Source: DATHRK01 sp035513295
GTDB taxonomy: Bacteria > Gemmatimonadota > Gemmatimonadetes > Longimicrobiales > RSA9
Assembly (NCBI GenBank): GCA_035513295.1
Contig: DATKCH010000097.1
Location: 17,927-81,926, forward strand
Direction: 5' to 3'
Length of the DNA stretch: 64,000 nt
Position 1 is the stretch's first letter, and each line of letters starts with the position of its first letter. The notes below the pieces were generated by a model that saw only the letters and a list, made by a program, of their open reading frames with translations, was not told where the DNA came from and ran no database searches. A program made the translations under genes and the position numbers. Shown piece by piece: positions 52,731 through 63,559 of this stretch.

Positions 52731-54037
<1,307 letters not shown>

Positions 54038-54041
<4 letters not shown>

Positions 54042-54697
54042 GGTGATTCCTCTTCCTTGACGGTCCCGGACGGAGAGCCGAGGGGCACGCCGCCCACTTC
54101 GCGGTACACCCAGACGATCCGTTGCAGGGCGGTGATGTTGGTGAGGACGGCCAGGATCCCGATCACGACTTTCAGGACGATCCCGTTCCACGCCTCTCCG
54201 AAGATCAGGGAGGCGAGGCCGATCAGGACGACACGCTCCGCGCGCGGCATCAGGCCGACCCGGCAATCCAGGCCCATGATCTCCGCGCGGGCGCGAGTAT
54301 AACTGACCATCAGCGACCCGGCCATGGCAGCCATTACCAGGTAGATCATGCCCACGTCGCCCAGCTCGACGCGGTAGTCGTTGTACAGGGAAAGAATCCC
54401 CATGTAGACGACGATCTCGCTGATCCTGTCCAGCGTCGAGTCGTAGAACGCCCCGAATTTGCTTCCCAGGTCGCTCAGCCTCGCGACCCTGCCATCGACG
54501 ATGTCGAAGAAGCCCCCGAGGAGGACCAGGAACCCGGCGCTGTGGACCATGTTCTGGTCGAAGGCCAGCGCCGCCGCGATGGTCACGACGAAGCCGAGCG
54601 TCGTGAGCAGGTTCGGGTGGACCCGCCGGGCGACCAGCCAATCGGTGAGCGGGTCTATGATCGCGTAGACGACCCTGCGCAGGGAGGCGAGTTGCAC
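54038..54697 (-). CDS. CDP-alcohol phosphatidyltransferase, probably inositol-phospholipid synthase
   Basis: A 219-residue integral membrane enzyme with the family motif GFFDIVDGRVARLSDLGSKF..YDSTLDR (DGxxAR-G-D-D) and about five further hydrophobic helices. By itself the motif does not fix the head group. Overlap with ino1 makes inositol phosphate the most likely acceptor, giving phosphatidylinositol phosphate or phosphatidylinositol. The tail ends in an acidic KEEESP. Confidence 0.85.
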
Positions 54698-54704
54698 CGA
54701 GCGG

Positions 54705-55073
54705 TCAGGAAGGAAGGATGATGCCGGACCGCGCGCCCGAGTCCATGCCCCTGGTGATCGCGTCGTTCACCGCGGCCATCACCTTGTCGAAGTTCGCCTG
54801 GGCCGCGACCAGGCCCTGGTAGGCCGGGTGCGCCTGCAGCTCCGAGAACGTGTTCTCGTACTCGCGCGTCGTTTCCTCGTCGGGGGTTTCGCCCCGGCGC
54901 AGCGCGGCCGCGAGCGTCTCCTCCAGCGCGGAAAGCGAGCGAATCGTATCCGCGACGGCCTCCTCCGATTCGATGCGCTCCCGCGCCCGCACGAGCGCCT
55001 TGTACTCCGCGGTCTGGCCGACGAGGCGACCGAGCTCCTCGGCCTTGCGCAGCGTCCCGTCCGTCGACTCCAT
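54705..55073 (-). CDS. YlbF/YmcA-family protein
   Basis: A 122-residue all-helical protein. The segment LVGQTAEYKALVRARERIESEEA and the later YENTFSELQAHPAYQGLVAAQANFDKVM fit the YlbF/YmcA fold, a small protein that in Bacillus helps RNase Y and competence control. The rest of that complex is not visible here. It sits eight bases from the lipid synthase gene. Confidence 0.75.
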   Translation of the reverse strand: MESTDGTLRKAEELGRLVGQTAEYKALVRARERIESEEAVADTIRSLSALEETLAAALRRGETPDEETTREYENTFSELQAHPAYQGLVAAQANFDKVMAAVNDAITRGMDSGARSGIILPS

Positions 55074-55143
55074 TGCGTCCCTCCCCTGAAGATTCGTGGC
55101 CCGCCCGGAAGAATCCGGGCTGCCCGCGGCCTAACCGTGGCGA

Positions 55144-56022
55144 TCAGGGTACCGTCCCGGCCCTCCGTCCCAGCGCGATACGGTCCCGTCCGGCCAGGTC
55201 TGGCAGAATCCGGACCTCCCGCAGGCCGGCGTCGAGCAGTTCGGCGCGCACCGCCGTGGCCTGCGTCGCCCCGAACTCCAGCGCGAGCCAGCCTCCCGGG
55301 ACCAGGACCGCGGGCGCGCCGCGAACCAGCCTCCGGATCATCGCGAGGCCATCGCCCGCGTACAGTCCCGCAGGCGGCTCGAATTCCCGCACCTCCGGCG
55401 GCAGCGCCGCGCGTTCCGCCTCCGCGATGTACGGAGGGTTGGATACGACGAGCTCGTACCGCTCGCCCGGTCCGACCGGATCGTAGGTGTCTCCGAGGCG
55501 CAGGTCCACGCGCCGCTGCAAACCTAGCGCCGCGGCGTTGCTTCGAGCGACTTCCAGCGCGCGCGCGGAGATGTCGGTCGCGACGACGCTACGGAACCGT
55601 CTTTCGTGGAGCAGGCTGAGGGCGATGGCGCCGCTGCCGGTGCCGACCTCCAGCACGGGAGCATCGGCGCCTACCGGCAGACCCATCACGGCCTCGACGA
55701 GCCGCTCGGTCTCGGGCCGAGGAATCAGCACGCGCGGGTCGACGGCGAGCTGGATCTCGCGGAACGCGGCCGTACCGAGTACGTACGCGAGCGGCTCCCC
55801 GGCGCGGCGCCGCCGGATCGCCCGGGCCAGCGCCCCCCGCTCGGCGGGAGCGAGCGCCCCGGTTCCCTTCAGAGCGAGTTCGCCGGCCGCGAGGCCCAGC
55901 ACCCCCGCGACCAGGAAGCGCGCCTCGGCGCGGCCGGCCTCCGGCCCGAGCCGCTGCGCGGCCAACTCGAGCGCCTCCGAGACCGTGACGGCCCCCCTCG
56001 CCGGTCGCCGAACCGCGCTCAC
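55144..56022 (-). CDS. prmC: Release factor glutamine methyltransferase
   Basis: Methylates the GGQ glutamine of RF1/RF2. The 292-residue protein starts at a GTG overlapping the prfA stop (GTGA). It has LAYVLGTAAFREIQLAVDPR and VLIPRPETE, the SAM-binding VLEVGTGSGAIALSLL, and the catalytic VVSNPPYIAEAE (NPPY). The prfA-prmC order is the standard arrangement. Confidence 0.95.
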   Translation of the reverse strand: MSAVRRPARGAVTVSEALELAAQRLGPEAGRAEARFLVAGVLGLAAGELALKGTGALAPAERGALARAIRRRRAGEPLAYVLGTAAFREIQLAVDPRVLIPRPETERLVEAVMGLPVGADAPVLEVGTGSGAIALSLLHERRFRSVVATDISARALEVARSNAAALGLQRRVDLRLGDTYDPVGPGERYELVVSNPPYIAEAERAALPPEVREFEPPAGLYAGDGLAMIRRLVRGAPAVLVPGGWLALEFGATQATAVRAELLDAGLREVRILPDLAGRDRIALGRRAGTVP

Positions 56023-57092
56023 GCACCGGCCTCCAGTCGCTCGGCCTCGCGGGCTTCCCTGAGCGCCCGCACCAGCTCGTCCAGGTCGCCGTCCAGCGTT
56101 TCCGACAGGCGGTACAGCGTCAGATTGATGCGGTGGTCGGTGACCCTTCCCTGGGGGAAGTTGTACGTGCGGATTTTCGCGGAGCGATCCCCCGTGCCCA
56201 CCTGCGTGCGGCGCTCGTGCGCCCGCGCCGCTTCCTGTTCCGCGATCTTGGCGTCCAGCAGGCGGCTGCGCAGAACCTTCAGCGCCTTCGACTTGTTCTT
56301 GTGCTGGGACTTCTCGTCCTGGCACGTCACCACGAGCCCGGTGGGCCCGTGCGTTATGCGGACCGCGGAGTCCGTCGTGTTGACCGACTGCCCGCCCGGC
56401 CCCGACGACCGGAACACGTCGATGCGCAGATCCTCCTCGCGGATCTCCACGTCGACCTCCTCCGCCTCGGGCAGCACCGCCACCGTGGCTGCGGAGGTAT
56501 GGATGCGCCCCTGGCTCTCCGTCACCGGCACCCGCTGGACCCGGTGCACTCCGGATTCGTGGCGCAGGCTCCCGTATGCGTCGCGGCCACGCACGATGAA
56601 CACGATCTCCTTGAAGCCGCCCACCTCGCCCTCGGAGGCGTTCACGACCTCCTGCCTCCAGCCCTTGTGCTCTGCATACCGAGAGTACATGCGGAAGAGG
56701 TCGCCCGCGAAAAGCCCCGCTTCGTCCCCGCCGGTCCCCGCGCGGATCTCCACGACGGCCGGCCGGTGCGCGAGGGGATCGGGCGGCGCGAGCAGGCGGC
56801 GCAGCTCGGCGGCCTGCCTCCGCGCGCGTTCCTCGAGGTCCGCCACCTCGGTCTCGGCGAGCGCGGCGAGCTCGCCGTCGTCGTTCTCGACCAGGGCGCG
56901 CGCGCCCGCGAGTTGCTTCGTCGTCTCCCGCAGGGCGAGGGCCGCCGTGGCGGCCCCGGTCAGTTCGGAGTGCTCGCGCGCGACATCCCGGAGCCTGCCG
57001 TGATCGCCGAGCACGGCCGGATCGGCCATGGCGGCCGTCAGCTCCTCGTGCCGGGCGATGACCTCTTCGGCCCTCTCCAGGTCGTCACGCAT
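56019..57092 (-). CDS. prfA: Peptide chain release factor 1
   Basis: Terminates translation at UAA and UAG. The 357-residue protein from the ATG at 57092 carries the codon-recognition domain (RVPVTESQGRIHTSAATV), the GGQ loop VFRSSGPGGQSVNTTDSAVR and the RLYRLSETLDG-type C-terminus. UAG recognition by this factor fits the view that the amber codon in the RuvC-like gene is a real stop. Confidence 0.96.
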   Translation of the reverse strand: MRDDLERAEEVIARHEELTAAMADPAVLGDHGRLRDVAREHSELTGAATAALALRETTKQLAGARALVENDDGELAALAETEVADLEERARRQAAELRRLLAPPDPLAHRPAVVEIRAGTGGDEAGLFAGDLFRMYSRYAEHKGWRQEVVNASEGEVGGFKEIVFIVRGRDAYGSLRHESGVHRVQRVPVTESQGRIHTSAATVAVLPEAEEVDVEIREEDLRIDVFRSSGPGGQSVNTTDSAVRITHGPTGLVVTCQDEKSQHKNKSKALKVLRSRLLDAKIAEQEAARAHERRTQVGTGDRSAKIRTYNFPQGRVTDHRINLTLYRLSETLDGDLDELVRALREAREAERLEAGA

Positions 57093-57186
57093 GGGTCGAG
57101 CGCCGGTGCCGGTTCGTGGTGGTGGTGTCTTGCAAGAGGGTGCCAACGAAAGAGCCGGGTCGCCCCGGCTCCGAACTCGATCGGAT

Positions 57187-57483
57187 TCAGGCGTCGCCGC
57201 CTTCATCGCCGGTGTCCTCGCCCGCGTCGGCGGGCTCGTCCGACTGAGGACCCTCGGCGCTCTCAGCCGCGGCGAGACCGCCCTTGTCGCCCCCCCACTT
57301 CCGGCGGAAGCGTTCCACGCGGCCCGCCGTGTCCACCAGCTTCTGCTTGCCCGTGAAAAAGGGATGGCACACCGAGCAGATCTCGACGTGGATGTCGTCC
57401 GTGGTACTCCTGGTTAGGAACGAATTCCCGCACGCGCAGTGCACGCGGGCAGTCTGGTATTCGGGGTGGATACCTGGCTTCAT
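57187..57483 (-). CDS. rpmE: Ribosomal protein L31
   Basis: The 98-residue protein has the zinc-binding four-cysteine type: CACGNSFLTRST and ICSVCHPFFTGKQK with VERFRRKWG. This is the C+ (zinc) form. The usual ~70 residues are followed by a ~28-residue acidic tail (AAAESAEGPQSDEPADAGED), uncommon for the family. prfA lies next downstream, giving the frequent rpmE-prfA-prmC order. Confidence 0.95.
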   Translation of the reverse strand: MKPGIHPEYQTARVHCACGNSFLTRSTTDDIHVEICSVCHPFFTGKQKLVDTAGRVERFRRKWGGDKGGLAAAESAEGPQSDEPADAGEDTGDEGGDA

Positions 57484-57596
57484 TTTGACGCCTCCGATGC
57501 CGTTTCGTCCCGGGCGGGACGCAACCTCCCTCCAACCACAGCCGGAAAAATGTAATCGAGGGGTCAACCGGTCACAACCGCCCGCGCAACCGGCGT

Positions 57597-58604
57597 TCAG
57601 CGGGGCAGCTCGGCCCCTTCGCGGATCGAGTCGTAGGCCGTCGCGATGACCTCCATGAGCGCGACCTGCTCGCTCGGGGGCTCGTACGCGCGGTCCCCGT
57701 TGGCGGTCTGCACGAAGTCCGCGAGCATCTGCCGGTAGGAGCTCGTATACAGGTTCGTGCGGCCCGGCGGTACCGGCGGAGTCACGTCCAGCACGCCTTG
57801 CTCCACCTCCTTGAACACGGCGAGCGGGCTCAGGGACCCGGAACCCGACGTGCCCAGCGCCTCGAGGTACTGCCGGTCGTTCGGTTCGAACAGGCTCCAG
57901 GTAACGTCGAGGGAGACCGCGGCGCCCCCCTCGCAGCCCAGCAGCGCTGTCGCGCCGTCCTCCACCTCCATGCCGGGCGATCGATGCGCGTGCGCCACGA
58001 CCCGCTCGACGGCCGGGTAGCCGAGCATCCACAACGCGAGGTCCAGCGTCTGGACGCCGAGGTCCATGAGCGCTCCTCCCCCGGCCGTCTCCGGGCTGTG
58101 GCGCCACGTCGGCCGGGCCGTCCGCACCTTTCGATTCAGCGAGCCCACGCGGACGTGGAACACGTCGCCCAGCTCCCCTCCCCGGATGAAGGGCCGCAGG
58201 GCGCGCGCGTCGGGCCGGTATCGGTTGTTCAGGGCGACCATCACCACCCGATCCCCCTGCTCGGCCTCTCCGATCACCCGGCGGGCGCCCTGCGCGGTCA
58301 GCGCGAGGGGCTTCTCGACGAGTACGTGCTTGCCTTCGCGGAGCGCCGCTACGGCGTGCTCCTCATGCATGTGGCTCGGGCTGGCGACGATGACCGCGTC
58401 CAGGCCGGCGTCCGATAGCAACGCCTCGTCGGTCGTGTGGGTTTCGGGCACGCCGAAGCGTTGCGCGAGCGTCCTCGCCTTGGCGGTGTCGTGGTCCGTG
58501 ACGCATGCCACCTCGACGCCGCGCATCTGCGTGAGGGTGGGCAGGTGGACGACCTGCGAGATGGCACCCGTGCCCAGGATCCCGACGCGGAACTTCCCGC
58601 TCAT
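57597..58604 (-). CDS. Gfo/Idh/MocA-family oxidoreductase
   Basis: A 335-residue NAD(P)-dependent dehydrogenase. The Rossmann motif is VGILGTGAISQVVHLP, and the hallmark EKPLALT segment lies at about residue 95-101, with NNRYRPDARAL and GGGALMDLGVQTLD following. The substrate is unknown; family members act on sugars, inositol and related compounds. The start overlaps the outer-membrane protein stop (ATGA). Confidence 0.9.
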   Translation of the reverse strand: MSGKFRVGILGTGAISQVVHLPTLTQMRGVEVACVTDHDTAKARTLAQRFGVPETHTTDEALLSDAGLDAVIVASPSHMHEEHAVAALREGKHVLVEKPLALTAQGARRVIGEAEQGDRVVMVALNNRYRPDARALRPFIRGGELGDVFHVRVGSLNRKVRTARPTWRHSPETAGGGALMDLGVQTLDLALWMLGYPAVERVVAHAHRSPGMEVEDGATALLGCEGGAAVSLDVTWSLFEPNDRQYLEALGTSGSGSLSPLAVFKEVEQGVLDVTPPVPPGRTNLYTSSYRQMLADFVQTANGDRAYEPPSEQVALMEVIATAYDSIREGAELPR

Positions 58605-59353
58605 CGGGCAGCGGCTGGCCGGCCGGCCGGGGCCGGCGGAACGCTCCCGACGACGCCGGGATCCCGGTCGTGGAACATGAACTGAGCCCCGATGGCAAAT
58701 CCGCCGAAGTTCAGGTCGCTCAGCAGATTCCAGCGCGCTTCGCCGTAAATGCGCAGGCGTTCTTCCAGCAGGTACTCGGCCCCCGCGACCGGGGAAATCC
58801 CCGCCGCGAAGGAATCCAGCAGATCCTCCACGAAGGTGCCGTTGATGGACTCCCCCTGCCCGTTGAGCGAGTGCAGCCCGAATCCGACCCCGAGATACGC
58901 GAGCAGAGCCGACGGGGTGGTCCAGACGTACTGGGCGTCCAGTCCGAACGCCAGATCGCTCCATTCGATGCCGCCCAGATCGTCCGCCGTGACGACGACG
59001 CCGGCCTCCACGAGGCTCGGCAGCGCGGTGATCTGCGCCGCGAGTTCCTCCAACTCCCCGCGCTGCAGGTCGGAGCTCCAGTAGTTCAGCGTGGGGACGA
59101 TCCGCACGCCGGGCCCCAGGTAGCCGAGGTCGACCCGGAATCCGATGGCGGCGGTGCCCTCGACCTTGTCGGCCCAGTTGTAGCCGACGTGCGCGCCGAC
59201 CCCCCGGAAGCTCAGGTTCTCGTAGTCGTACTCCGCGAGGTCCTGCGCGCGCGCCTGCCCCGCGCCCGCCACCAGCGATGCCAGCGCGAGCGTCGCCGCG
59301 CCACCCAGGTTCCGCATCCCGCACCCCCTTGAGATCTTCCTTGCGTCCGTCAT
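58601..59353 (-). CDS. Secreted outer-membrane beta-barrel-like protein
   Basis: A 250-residue protein with a signal peptide (RNLGGAATLALASLVAGAGQ, cleavage near ARAQ). Alternating aromatic strands such as GVGAHVGYNW, GTAAIGFRVDLGY, GVRIVPTLNYWS and GGFAIGAQFMF are typical of small outer-membrane barrels. The ATG at 59353 is coupled to the upstream stop (TGATG); a Met 12 codons later (59317) gives a more usual signal peptide. Function unknown. Confidence 0.7.
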   Translation of the reverse strand: MTDARKISRGCGMRNLGGAATLALASLVAGAGQARAQDLAEYDYENLSFRGVGAHVGYNWADKVEGTAAIGFRVDLGYLGPGVRIVPTLNYWSSDLQRGELEELAAQITALPSLVEAGVVVTADDLGGIEWSDLAFGLDAQYVWTTPSALLAYLGVGFGLHSLNGQGESINGTFVEDLLDSFAAGISPVAGAEYLLEERLRIYGEARWNLLSDLNFGGFAIGAQFMFHDRDPGVVGSVPPAPAGRPAAAR

Positions 59354-60627
59354 CAATACGTGCGCTCCAGGTCCGTGCCCGTGTAGTACGCCGCGAGGAT
59401 CCTTCGGTACGTCTGTCCGGCCCGCGCGCGCGCCATCGCCCCGACCTGGCACATGCCTATTCCGTGGCCCCAGCCGCCGCCCCAAACCTCCAGGTAGCGT
59501 CCGTGGACGTCGGTCCCCTCCTCGAGGTCGAAGATGAGCGCGCTGTTCAGGATGCGCCCGGCCTGCGGGCGCAGCGCCCAGCGGAGCGAGTCGCCGAATA
59601 CGGTCCAGCGCCTGCCGTCGCCCGCGATCTCGAGCTCCGACACCCGTCCCGACGGCGTACGGCTGCGCACGCGCACCTCGCGCAGCGACGCCCGGGGCAG
59701 CCCGATCGTACGCTCCAGGATCCCGCCGAGTTCGTCCCACGACCAGCGCTGGCTCCAGCGAAACCTGTTGGAGGTCTCGCACCACGCGGAGCCGTCCTCG
59801 CGCAGGTCCGACACCGAACGCAGGTAGGGCAGCGGTCCCCGGCGCCACACTTCGTCGATCGCCGCGGTGCGCCCGCCGCACGTGGAGTGATAGAAGGCCA
59901 GGATGGGCCGGCCCTGGTGCGTCAGGATCTCACCGCGGGTCTCGCGCACCGCCCGCGCGGCCACGGCGTCCTGCCCCTCCCGGCCCCGGTACACCTGGTC
60001 GTTCACGTCCCCCCAGTAATCGAACCCCAGCGCGGCGCGCCGCCCCCGGTGCGCGATCGCGTAGGTGCGCGCCGCCACCGCCTGCGCCTTGACGGCCTCG
60101 ATCTCGGCGGCCGGGCGCGCCCCGATCTCGTGCGGCACCACCCCGAGCAGGTACCTCTCCAGCGCGAGCGTGTTGATCGTGGTGAGACCGTCCTCGCCCG
60201 CGCGGACCAGGATCTCGCCGTCGTACTCGCGCCCGTCCACGCGCAGCGGCGTCCCGTCAAGGCGCCGGAAGCGTATCATGGCGGCCGCCGACTCGTGACG
60301 GGCGCCGTCCGCGCAGCGAACCGAAACACCCGAGCCGGCGCGGGTGGCGACGCACGGTGCCCGTACGCTCCTCTCCTGCCCGGCGCGCTCGGGGTCCGCC
60401 ATCCCCAGCGCGCCGTCCGCGTCGATCGTCACCCGCGCGGCGCCCGCCGACAGCCCCACGGCGACCGCCGGTCCGAGCGCCGCGCCGTCGGCGCCGGCAT
60501 CGCGGGCGCCCGACGGCGCCGCGCCGGCCGCCCCGCCGTCGCCGCGCCGCGGGCCCGCAGGGCTGCAGCTCGCGACGGCGCCGGCCACGCACAGCGCCAC
60601 CGCCGGCCACGCCCCCCGGCCGCTCAT
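59353..60627 (-). CDS. SpoIID/LytB-domain lipoprotein
   Basis: A 424-residue protein with a lipobox (VAGAVASCSPAG) and a Gly/Ala-rich linker to about residue 75. A SpoIID domain follows: LERYLLGVVPHEIGA, EAVKAQAVAARTYAI, FYHSTCGGRTAAIDEVW, and GWGHGIGMCQVGAMARA. SpoIID enzymes are lytic transglycosylases acting on peptidoglycan strands lacking side chains. In a non-sporulating diderm it probably remodels the wall or outer-membrane anchoring. It overlaps hemL by ATGA. Confidence 0.9.
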   Translation of the reverse strand: MSGRGAWPAVALCVAGAVASCSPAGPRRGDGGAAGAAPSGARDAGADGAALGPAVAVGLSAGAARVTIDADGALGMADPERAGQERSVRAPCVATRAGSGVSVRCADGARHESAAAMIRFRRLDGTPLRVDGREYDGEILVRAGEDGLTTINTLALERYLLGVVPHEIGARPAAEIEAVKAQAVAARTYAIAHRGRRAALGFDYWGDVNDQVYRGREGQDAVAARAVRETRGEILTHQGRPILAFYHSTCGGRTAAIDEVWRRGPLPYLRSVSDLREDGSAWCETSNRFRWSQRWSWDELGGILERTIGLPRASLREVRVRSRTPSGRVSELEIAGDGRRWTVFGDSLRWALRPQAGRILNSALIFDLEEGTDVHGRYLEVWGGGWGHGIGMCQVGAMARARAGQTYRRILAAYYTGTDLERTY

Positions 60628-61913
60628 GCGGCCTCCGCGGCGAACGCCGAGCGCGCCACTCCGATCGTCCGCTCCAGCTGGGCGTCGGTGTGCGCGAGCG
60701 ACAGGAAGCCGGCCTCGAAGGGAGACGGCGCGAAGAAGACGCCCTCCCGCAAGCAGCGATGGAAGATGCGGCCGAACAGGGCCCGGTCGACGGCGCGCGC
60801 GTCGGCGAAATCGCGCACCGGCCCGGCGCGCAGGTGGACACCCCACATGCCCCCCATGGCGTCCCCGCACGCATCGAAGCCGGCGTCGGCGGCGGCCGCC
60901 ACCAGCCCCGCCACGAGGCGGCCGCCGCGGGCCTCCAGCTCCGCGTGCGGCCGCCGCTCGACGAGGGCGCGCACCTGCGCCAGCCCGGCGGCCATCGCGA
61001 GCGGGTTGCCCGACAGCGTGCCGGCCTGGTAGACAGGGCCCGCCGGAGCCACCCGGTCCAGCAGCTCCGCCGGACCCGCGAACGCGCCCACCGGGAGACC
61101 GCCGCCCACGACCTTGCCTAGCGTGGTGAGGTCGGGGTCCACCCCGAAGCGCTCCTGCGCGCCCCCGAGCCCTACGCGGAACCCCGTCATGACCTCGTCG
61201 AAGATCAGCAGCGCGCCGTGGTCGGTGCATGCGCCGCGCAATCCGGCCAGGAAACCGTCCAACGGCGCGATGAACCCGGCGTTCCCCACCACCGGCTCGA
61301 CGATCACCGCGGCGATCCGGTCGCCGTGCGCGGCGAACGCCCCCGCCACCGCCTCGAGGTCGTTGTACGGCACGGACACCGTCAGTTCGGCCAGCGCACC
61401 GGGGACGCCGGGCGAATCCGGCAACCCCAGCGTCGCGACGCCGCTGCCGGCCTGCACCAGGAAGGAGTCGGCGTGCCCGTGGTAACAACCCGCGAACTTC
61501 AGCACCAGGTCACGGCCGGTCGCGCCCCGGGCGAGCCGCAGGGCGGCCATCGTCGCCTCGGTTCCGCTGTTCGTGAAGCGCACCTTCTCGGCGGACGGCA
61601 CGAGTCCCACGATCAGCTCCGCGAGCTCCACCTCCGCCGGACACGGCGCGCCGAAGCTGGTGCCCCGGCCGGCCGCCACGCGCACGGCCTCGACGATCTC
61701 CGGCGCAGCGTGCCCGAGCATCAGGGCGCCCCAGCTCTGCACGTAGTCGATGTACTCGTTGCCGTCCACGTCGCGCAGCACCGCGCCCGATCCGTCCGCC
61801 ACGAAGAACGGAGTTCCTCCGACCGCTCCGAACGCGCGTACCGGCGAATTCACTCCGCCGGGGATGACGCCCAGGGCGCGCTCGAACAGCGCCTCGCTGC
61901 GGCCGCGCTTCAC
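60624..61913 (-). CDS. hemL: Glutamate-1-semialdehyde 2,1-aminomutase
   Basis: Makes 5-aminolevulinate in the C5 heme pathway. The 429-residue PLP enzyme starts at a GTG overlapping the rimO stop (GTGA). It has ALGVIPGGVNSPVRAF, VRFTNSGTEATMAALRLARG, LIFDEVMTGFRVG, and the PLP-lysine segment LTTLGKVVGGGLPVGAF. Its length matches the family. Confidence 0.96.
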   Translation of the reverse strand: MKRGRSEALFERALGVIPGGVNSPVRAFGAVGGTPFFVADGSGAVLRDVDGNEYIDYVQSWGALMLGHAAPEIVEAVRVAAGRGTSFGAPCPAEVELAELIVGLVPSAEKVRFTNSGTEATMAALRLARGATGRDLVLKFAGCYHGHADSFLVQAGSGVATLGLPDSPGVPGALAELTVSVPYNDLEAVAGAFAAHGDRIAAVIVEPVVGNAGFIAPLDGFLAGLRGACTDHGALLIFDEVMTGFRVGLGGAQERFGVDPDLTTLGKVVGGGLPVGAFAGPAELLDRVAPAGPVYQAGTLSGNPLAMAAGLAQVRALVERRPHAELEARGGRLVAGLVAAAADAGFDACGDAMGGMWGVHLRAGPVRDFADARAVDRALFGRIFHRCLREGVFFAPSPFEAGFLSLAHTDAQLERTIGVARSAFAAEAA

Positions 61914-63559
61914 GCTGCCAGCTCGGCGGAGAGGTCGTTCTCGTCCGCGTCGGTGATGCGGACGCGCACGAAGTCGCCGGGGCACGCCGCGGGAGCGTCT
62001 GTAACGTAGACCACGCCGTCGACCTCCGGCGCCTGCGCGGCGGTCCTGCCGACGGCGTGCTCCCCCGTCTCCGGGTTCGCGGCGCGGTCTACGAGCAGGT
62101 CCGTCTCCGACCCGATGCGCTCGGCGTTCGCGTCGTGGGTGATCGACCGCTGCACGTCCAGCACCCGCTCGAGCCGCTCGCGCACGACCGCCTCCGGGAC
62201 GCGACCCTCCATGCGGGCCGCGGGCGTGCCTTCCTCGGGCGAGTACGCGAACGCCCCCAGGTAGTCGAATCGGATCTCTTCCAGCAGATCCACGAGCTCA
62301 TCCACGTCGTCGTCCGTCTCCCCGGGAAAGCCCAGGATCACGGTCGTCCGCAGCGCGAGTCCGGCGATGGCGTCCCGCAGCCAGCCCACGCGTTCGCGGA
62401 CGACGGCGCGCCGCTCGGGGCGCCGCATGAGCGCCAGCACGCGGTCCGAGCCGTGTTGCAGGGGCATGTCCAGATACGGCAGGATGCGATCGTGGCCGGC
62501 CATGGTCTCCACGAGCTCGGGGGTGATGCCGGACGGGTACATGTAAAAGAGCCTCAGCCACGGGATGTCGGTCTCCGCGAGCAATCCCCGCAGCAAGCGC
62601 GGGAGCAGGCCGTTCGGCGGCAGAGGGCCGTCCGGGAGGTCTGCCGGCAGGACGACGGGCTGCGCCTGCCCGGCCGGACCGATCCCGGCCATGCGCGCGA
62701 AGCGCGCGCCGACGAACCAACCGTCGGGGCCCGACTCCCGCGCGGGTCGCGCGCCGGGCGCCGTCGCGCCCCCGGCCACCCGTGACCGGGCCGCGGCGCG
62801 CACCCAATCGCGACCGTACCAGGTGGTGTCCTGGCTGACGATCGACAGCTCCACCACTCCGCGCCGCTCCAGCTCGCGCGCCTCCGCCACGAGCTCCGCC
62901 ATCGGGGTCGAGCGATGCCTGCCGCGCATCAGCGGGATCGCGCAGAAGGCGCAAGCGTGGTCGCAGCCCTCGCTGATCTTGAGGTGCGCGGTGTGCGAAG
63001 CGGGGCCCGCGATCGCCCGCAGCGGACGCTCCATCAGGGGAACCCGCGCCGGATCCGGCAGGAGGCCGCGTGCGCGCATTTCGGGGACGAGCTGGCCCGC
63101 CTGCGTGAGGCCGAGGAAGAGGTCCACTTCGGGGATCTCTCCGCGCAGCTCCTCGCCGTACCGCTGGACCATGCACCCCATCGCCACCACCGCGCCGACC
63201 CGACCCTCCTCCTTCAGCCGCACCGCCGCCAGGATGGTGTCGACGGATTCCTCCCGCGCGGCATCGATGAAGCCGCACGTGTTCACGATCAGCACGTCGG
63301 CGCCCTCGGAGTCCGTGCGTACCCGGGCGCCCGCACCCACGAGCGACCCCATGATGCGTTCGCTGTCGACGGTGTTCTTGTCGCAGCCCAGCGTGATGAC
63401 GCCGATCACCGGGCCGGCGGAAACTGGGGCCTGCGGGTCCGACGCGATCCGACCCGCTTCCCGCGCACCGCCTTCCCGCGCCGCGATCACGGGCAGCGAG
63501 CGCGCGCGCCGCTTCCCCGGTGGGGCGCCCGCGCCCGGCCCGGGGTCAACCCCGGTCAA
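61910..63559 (-). CDS. rimO: Ribosomal protein S12 methylthiotransferase
   Basis: Radical-SAM enzyme that methylthiolates a conserved Asp of S12. The first cluster cysteines are in TLGCDKN (Cys59), NTCGFI (Cys95) and MGCMVQ (Cys129). The radical-SAM cluster is GCDHACAFC (Cys199, Cys203, Cys206), and a C-terminal TRAM domain follows. At 549 residues it is about 100 longer than usual: an N-terminal Pro/Gly-rich extension of ~50 and a ~65-residue Gly/Pro/Arg-rich insert after SQDTTWYGRDW (about 252-320). The listed start overlaps the lolA stop by 14 bases and may be too far upstream. Confidence 0.93.
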   Translation of the reverse strand: MTGVDPGPGAGAPPGKRRARSLPVIAAREGGAREAGRIASDPQAPVSAGPVIGVITLGCDKNTVDSERIMGSLVGAGARVRTDSEGADVLIVNTCGFIDAAREESVDTILAAVRLKEEGRVGAVVAMGCMVQRYGEELRGEIPEVDLFLGLTQAGQLVPEMRARGLLPDPARVPLMERPLRAIAGPASHTAHLKISEGCDHACAFCAIPLMRGRHRSTPMAELVAEARELERRGVVELSIVSQDTTWYGRDWVRAAARSRVAGGATAPGARPARESGPDGWFVGARFARMAGIGPAGQAQPVVLPADLPDGPLPPNGLLPRLLRGLLAETDIPWLRLFYMYPSGITPELVETMAGHDRILPYLDMPLQHGSDRVLALMRRPERRAVVRERVGWLRDAIAGLALRTTVILGFPGETDDDVDELVDLLEEIRFDYLGAFAYSPEEGTPAARMEGRVPEAVVRERLERVLDVQRSITHDANAERIGSETDLLVDRAANPETGEHAVGRTAAQAPEVDGVVYVTDAPAACPGDFVRVRITDADENDLSAELAA

